From CAZGLR01 sp964526635 (GTDB lineage Bacteria > Zixibacteria > MSB-5A5 > GN15 > JAAZOE01): 15,981 nt of DNA. Below are positions 13,950 through 15,981 of this stretch, in pieces; the first letter of the stretch is position 1, and each line of letters opens with the position of its first letter. The notes beneath the pieces are model-generated. The model was not told where the DNA came from and searched no databases. It saw nothing but the letters and a program-made list of their open reading frames with translations. The DNA lies in NCBI GenBank assembly GCA_964526635.1, contig CAZGLR010000078.1:1-15981 (forward strand). The letters are read 5' to 3'. Both the position numbers and the translations under genes were made by a program.

Positions 13950-14337
13950 AGATTATACCCAATAAGTAACCGTTTTTGTAATCATGTGGTTATTAATCTC
14001 AATTTTACTTCTAATTATCGCTCGGGTTTTTGCAATATTGTGCAGTTTTTGAGCGATATTCTCTGCATAATGTTGCAGGTATTATGATACACTATTCAGC
14101 ACACCGCGACATTTATTATGGATGTTTTGAGGGGCTGGATAAAGGAGCGGCAAACCTACCCATGTAGTGAATTGTAAGACTATACCGTACAATAATATAG
14201 GTTTATTAATCCGGATCGGCGGCGCCCCCGAAATGCTGTTCATATACTAATTGCTTTTGGCAATCAATTTGCTTCACCTGTAAGCAAGTACTTCTTGAAA
14301 ATTTAATACCCTCAAGATCTTGTTAGGTGGTTGATTA
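13950..14337. other. 388-bp non-coding gap with dyads, upstream of the sugar transferase
   Basis: No gene is seen. The gap is AT-rich in its first half. It contains an 8-bp inverted repeat, TATCGCTC/GAGCGATA (14016-14023 and 14051-14058), two TGCA-N6-TGCA dyads and a possible -10 box TATGAT (14083-14088) without a clear -35. An ATTGC-N5-GCAAT hairpin lies at 14250-14264. A long leader of about 240 nt to the sugar transferase is likely if that -10 box is used. Confidence 0.5.
14016..14077. promoter_or_regulatory. Candidate regulatory region: large inverted repeat and paired TGCA dyads
   Basis: TATCGCTC (14016-14023) and GAGCGATA (14051-14058) are exact complements. Inside them lies TGCA-ATATTG-TGCA (14031-14044). 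A second dyad, TGCA-TAATGT-TGCA, lies at 14064-14077, with centres 33 bp apart, close to three helical turns. The second dyad sits where a -35 box would be expected for TATGAT (14083-14088), as an activator site might. Confidence 0.4.
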
Positions 14338-15252
14338 ATGATTACGAACTCAGTGGATGCACAGGTAAGCCGCGAATTGATTGTCAAGGATGGTCGTTTC
14401 GCGGGTGTTTCCCGACGCATAATCTCAACAACCCTGAGTGAACCCGAATCCGGTAAACCTTCGCTGACAGCCTCCTTGAAATATGCCTGGTCAGAGTATG
14501 TCTGGGCCCACCTCATGCTTTTTATTACGATGGCTGCCACGGCCGGTCGGGCACTTGCCCATCCGCAACCGTTGACTTTCCGTCTCAAAGGCGTCATCAA
14601 GCGCGGCCTGGATATCATCGGTTCGGTGGTCGGATTGATTCTTTGTTCACCCTTCTTTGTCATTCTGCCCATTCTTATCAAACTGGATTCACCCGGTCCG
14701 GTGTTTTATCGCCAGGTTCGTGTCGGTCACAATCGTCGCCGTCGTGAACGCCGTCATGCCGGAGTTTCCATGCTGAGCCGTTCGCGCCGTGAACGGCGCC
14801 GTTCTGATATCAAGGGGCAGCCGTTCCAGGTAATCAAATTCCGCACTATGGTTGCCGACGCCGAAAAGAAATGCGGTCCGGTCTGGGCGACGAAGAATGA
14901 TCCGCGGGTAACGCGTCTGGGACGTTTTATGCGCAAGAGTCGTCTCGATGAGATTCCTCAGTTTATCAATGTGCTCCTGGGCGATATGTCGCTGGTTGGT
15001 CCGCGACCGGAGCGACCGATGTTCGTCGAAAAGCTTTCTTTGCAGGTGGCTGATTATGAGCGTCGTCTCGAAGTGAAGCCGGGGTTGACCGGTTTGGCTC
15101 AGGTTGAACATGAATACGACAGCTCGGTTACATCGGTCTCTAAGAAAATCCAGTATGATTTGAATTACATCAGGACGTGGAGCATCTGGCAGGACGTTAG
15201 AATTATGCTCAAGACAGTGGTTGTCGTCATTACTGGAAAGGGTGCCTGTTAA
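14338..15252 (+). CDS. Polyprenyl-phosphate sugar-1-phosphate transferase with Arg-rich insert
   Basis: The protein has 304 aa. It is a PglC/WbaP-type initiating transferase, which moves a sugar-1-phosphate from a nucleotide sugar to polyprenyl phosphate at the inner membrane, the first step of exopolysaccharide or O-antigen synthesis. The core begins GVIKRGLDIIGSVVGLILCS with re-entrant helix and Ser104-Pro105, then LDSPGPVFYRQVRVG, FQVIKFRTM, the Asp204-Glu205 catalytic dyad in SRLDEIPQFINVLLGDMSLV, GPRPERP and KPGLTGLAQV. An N-terminal extension of about 80 residues includes a hydrophobic segment (54-75). Between RVG and FQVIKFRTM lies a very basic insert (about 131-160) with two NRRRRERR/SRRERRR blocks; ordinary members have only a few residues there. 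The ATG start follows AGGTGG. No other glycan gene is in the window, so the product is unknown. Confidence 0.92.
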   Translation: MITNSVDAQVSRELIVKDGRFAGVSRRIISTTLSEPESGKPSLTASLKYAWSEYVWAHLMLFITMAATAGRALAHPQPLTFRLKGVIKRGLDIIGSVVGLILCSPFFVILPILIKLDSPGPVFYRQVRVGHNRRRRERRHAGVSMLSRSRRERRRSDIKGQPFQVIKFRTMVADAEKKCGPVWATKNDPRVTRLGRFMRKSRLDEIPQFINVLLGDMSLVGPRPERPMFVEKLSLQVADYERRLEVKPGLTGLAQVEHEYDSSVTSVSKKIQYDLNYIRTWSIWQDVRIMLKTVVVVITGKGAC

Positions 15253-15281
15253 GGGATTTTGCGTCACCGAAACAAAGCTGG

Positions 15282-15319
15282 AACCGCACCCGTGTATCTC
15301 ACGGGTGCGGTTTTTTTCA
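15282..15319 (+). terminator. Strong rho-independent terminator after the sugar transferase
   Basis: AACCGCACCCGT (15282-15293) pairs perfectly over 12 bp with ACGGGTGCGGTT (15301-15312), running directly into a T-run up to about 15317. The loop is 7 nt. The sugar transferase is therefore the last gene of its unit. Confidence 0.93.
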
Positions 15320-15333
15320 TTGACGATTTTTTA

Positions 15334-15362
15334 TTGCCACCGGTTCAGTGATAGGATATATT
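15334..15362 (+). promoter_or_regulatory. Promoter of the PEGA/DUF5683 gene
   Basis: TTGCCA (15334-15339), a 17-bp spacer and TATATT (15357-15362). The start point would be near 15369, so an ATG at 15371 would be leaderless and the ATG at 15395 has a normal leader. Confidence 0.6.
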
Positions 15363-15394
15363 GCCCGAATATGATGAAAAAGGGATATCAGCCG

Positions 15395-15981
15395 ATGACT
15401 GCGGCACGTAAATGGATGTTTTGGGCCACCCTGCTGTTTTGTGGATTTTTCTGTACCACAATAAGTTCAGCTCAGGATGATGGCAATGTAGTAATCAACA
15501 GCGACCCCCAGGGTTCGCTGGTTACCCTCGAGGGTCCCTGGACGATCTCGGGTGTTACCCCGGTGCGTTTCGATCGGACTCTTTCCGGGAAATTCAAAGT
15601 TCGCGTTGAGCGCGATGGCTATGAGACATATCGCAGCGATGCGTATTTTTCATCAGCCAAACCGACCGAACTGACGATTACCCTGAAGCCGAAAACACGC
15701 GCCAAGGCTTTTTTCCGCTCGCTTATTATACCGGGCTGGGGCCAGTCCTATTATGGCGACAAAACCAAGTCAACGGTCTTTCTTGTCGGTACGGCAGCTG
15801 CTGCCGCCGGGTATCTGATTGCCCGCAATGACTATGATGACAAAGTTGAGAGTTTCAACGATGCCGTGAATCGGCGGGCCAATGCCACCACTATTGACGA
15901 TTACAACCGGCTCAGTCAGACAGTCTTTGACCGCCAGAAGGAAGCCAACGATGCCGAAGATGCTGTCAATATCATGATGGG
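15395..15981 (+). CDS. PEGA-domain, DUF5683-like protein (3' end outside window)
   Basis: The frame is open to the window end, giving 195 complete codons. The start chosen is the ATG at 15395, with AAGGGA 9 nt upstream; in-frame ATGs at 15371 and 15374 lie almost at the predicted transcription start. A signal peptide spans about residues 1-26 (ending ISSAQ). A PEGA-type beta-sandwich follows (GNVVINSDPQGSLVTLEG, then GVTPVRF, GKFKVRVERDGYETY). From about residue 104 the segment FFRSLIIPGWGQSYYGDKTK followed by a hydrophobic helix (VFLVGTAAAAAGYLIA) is the DUF5683 signature. The visible end is a charged helical region. Such proteins are envelope-associated in FCB bacteria; function unknown. 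Preceded by its own promoter. Confidence 0.82.
   Translation, partial: MTAARKWMFWATLLFCGFFCTTISSAQDDGNVVINSDPQGSLVTLEGPWTISGVTPVRFDRTLSGKFKVRVERDGYETYRSDAYFSSAKPTELTITLKPKTRAKAFFRSLIIPGWGQSYYGDKTKSTVFLVGTAAAAAGYLIARNDYDDKVESFNDAVNRRANATTIDDYNRLSQTVFDRQKEANDAEDAVNIMM

Noticed and set aside
14140..14175. Resemblance to a cyclic di-GMP (GEMM) riboswitch (GGCAAACC followed by a small hairpin)
   Set aside because: The matching second half (GGGACGCAAAGCC-like) is absent. The GGCAAAG/GCAAACC stretch at about 12344-12370 fails for the same reason.
1..15981. CRISPR array, insertion sequence or rRNA
   Set aside because: No regularly spaced repeats, transposase motifs or rRNA signatures were seen on either strand.

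Overview
This 16 kb window looks like chromosomal DNA of an uncultured Gram-negative bacterium of mid-range GC. The best guess is candidate phylum Zixibacteria or a neighbour in the FCB group. The reasons are a secreted protein with paired dockerin-like repeats of the NLGDAVFMINFIFAGGP type, a PorV/PorQ-type outer-membrane protein, a PEGA/DUF5683 protein, a GH57 enzyme and an Arg-rich-insert sugar transferase. This placement is inference from gene content, not a phylogenetic result.

Layout. Bases 2-205 are the 3' end of an adenine phosphoribosyltransferase gene. Facing it on the minus strand (1213-230) is a secreted dockerin/DUF3179 gene interrupted by one in-frame TGA, exactly where the family has the Cys of its TYCPL motif. 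A compact hairpin follows the TGA at the spacing expected of a bacterial SECIS element, so I read the gene as a 327-residue selenoprotein. This is the main finding. A tRNA-Arg(CCT) follows, then a 58-aa orphan with its own promoter and palindrome, then an AT-rich DUF5677-like gene that looks acquired.

Bases 2686-5667 carry housekeeping genes, mostly as single units: bacterioferritin with a complete ferroxidase site and haem methionine, a small membrane protein, an isochorismatase-family hydrolase and an LpxH-like metallophosphoesterase. A DUF202 membrane protein runs on the minus strand. A FadL/OmpP1-like beta-barrel gene with a near-consensus promoter and a strong terminator follows.

Bases 8141-12289 are a co-directional block: a TPR membrane protein, a large GH57 glycosidase, a DUF4870-like membrane protein (with an internal promoter) and an M48 lipoprotein protease. 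The block suggests envelope protein handling plus alpha-glucan metabolism, but no single pathway is proven.

The last part has three separately controlled genes: a PorV/PorQ-like protein behind a fully consensus promoter and a leader of about 400 nt, a polyprenyl-phosphate sugar transferase behind a 388-nt gap with two TGCA dyads and a large inverted repeat, and a PEGA/DUF5683 protein cut by the window end. Several promoters use a TTGCCA -35 box with a TATATT or TATAGT -10 box, which helped fix start sites.
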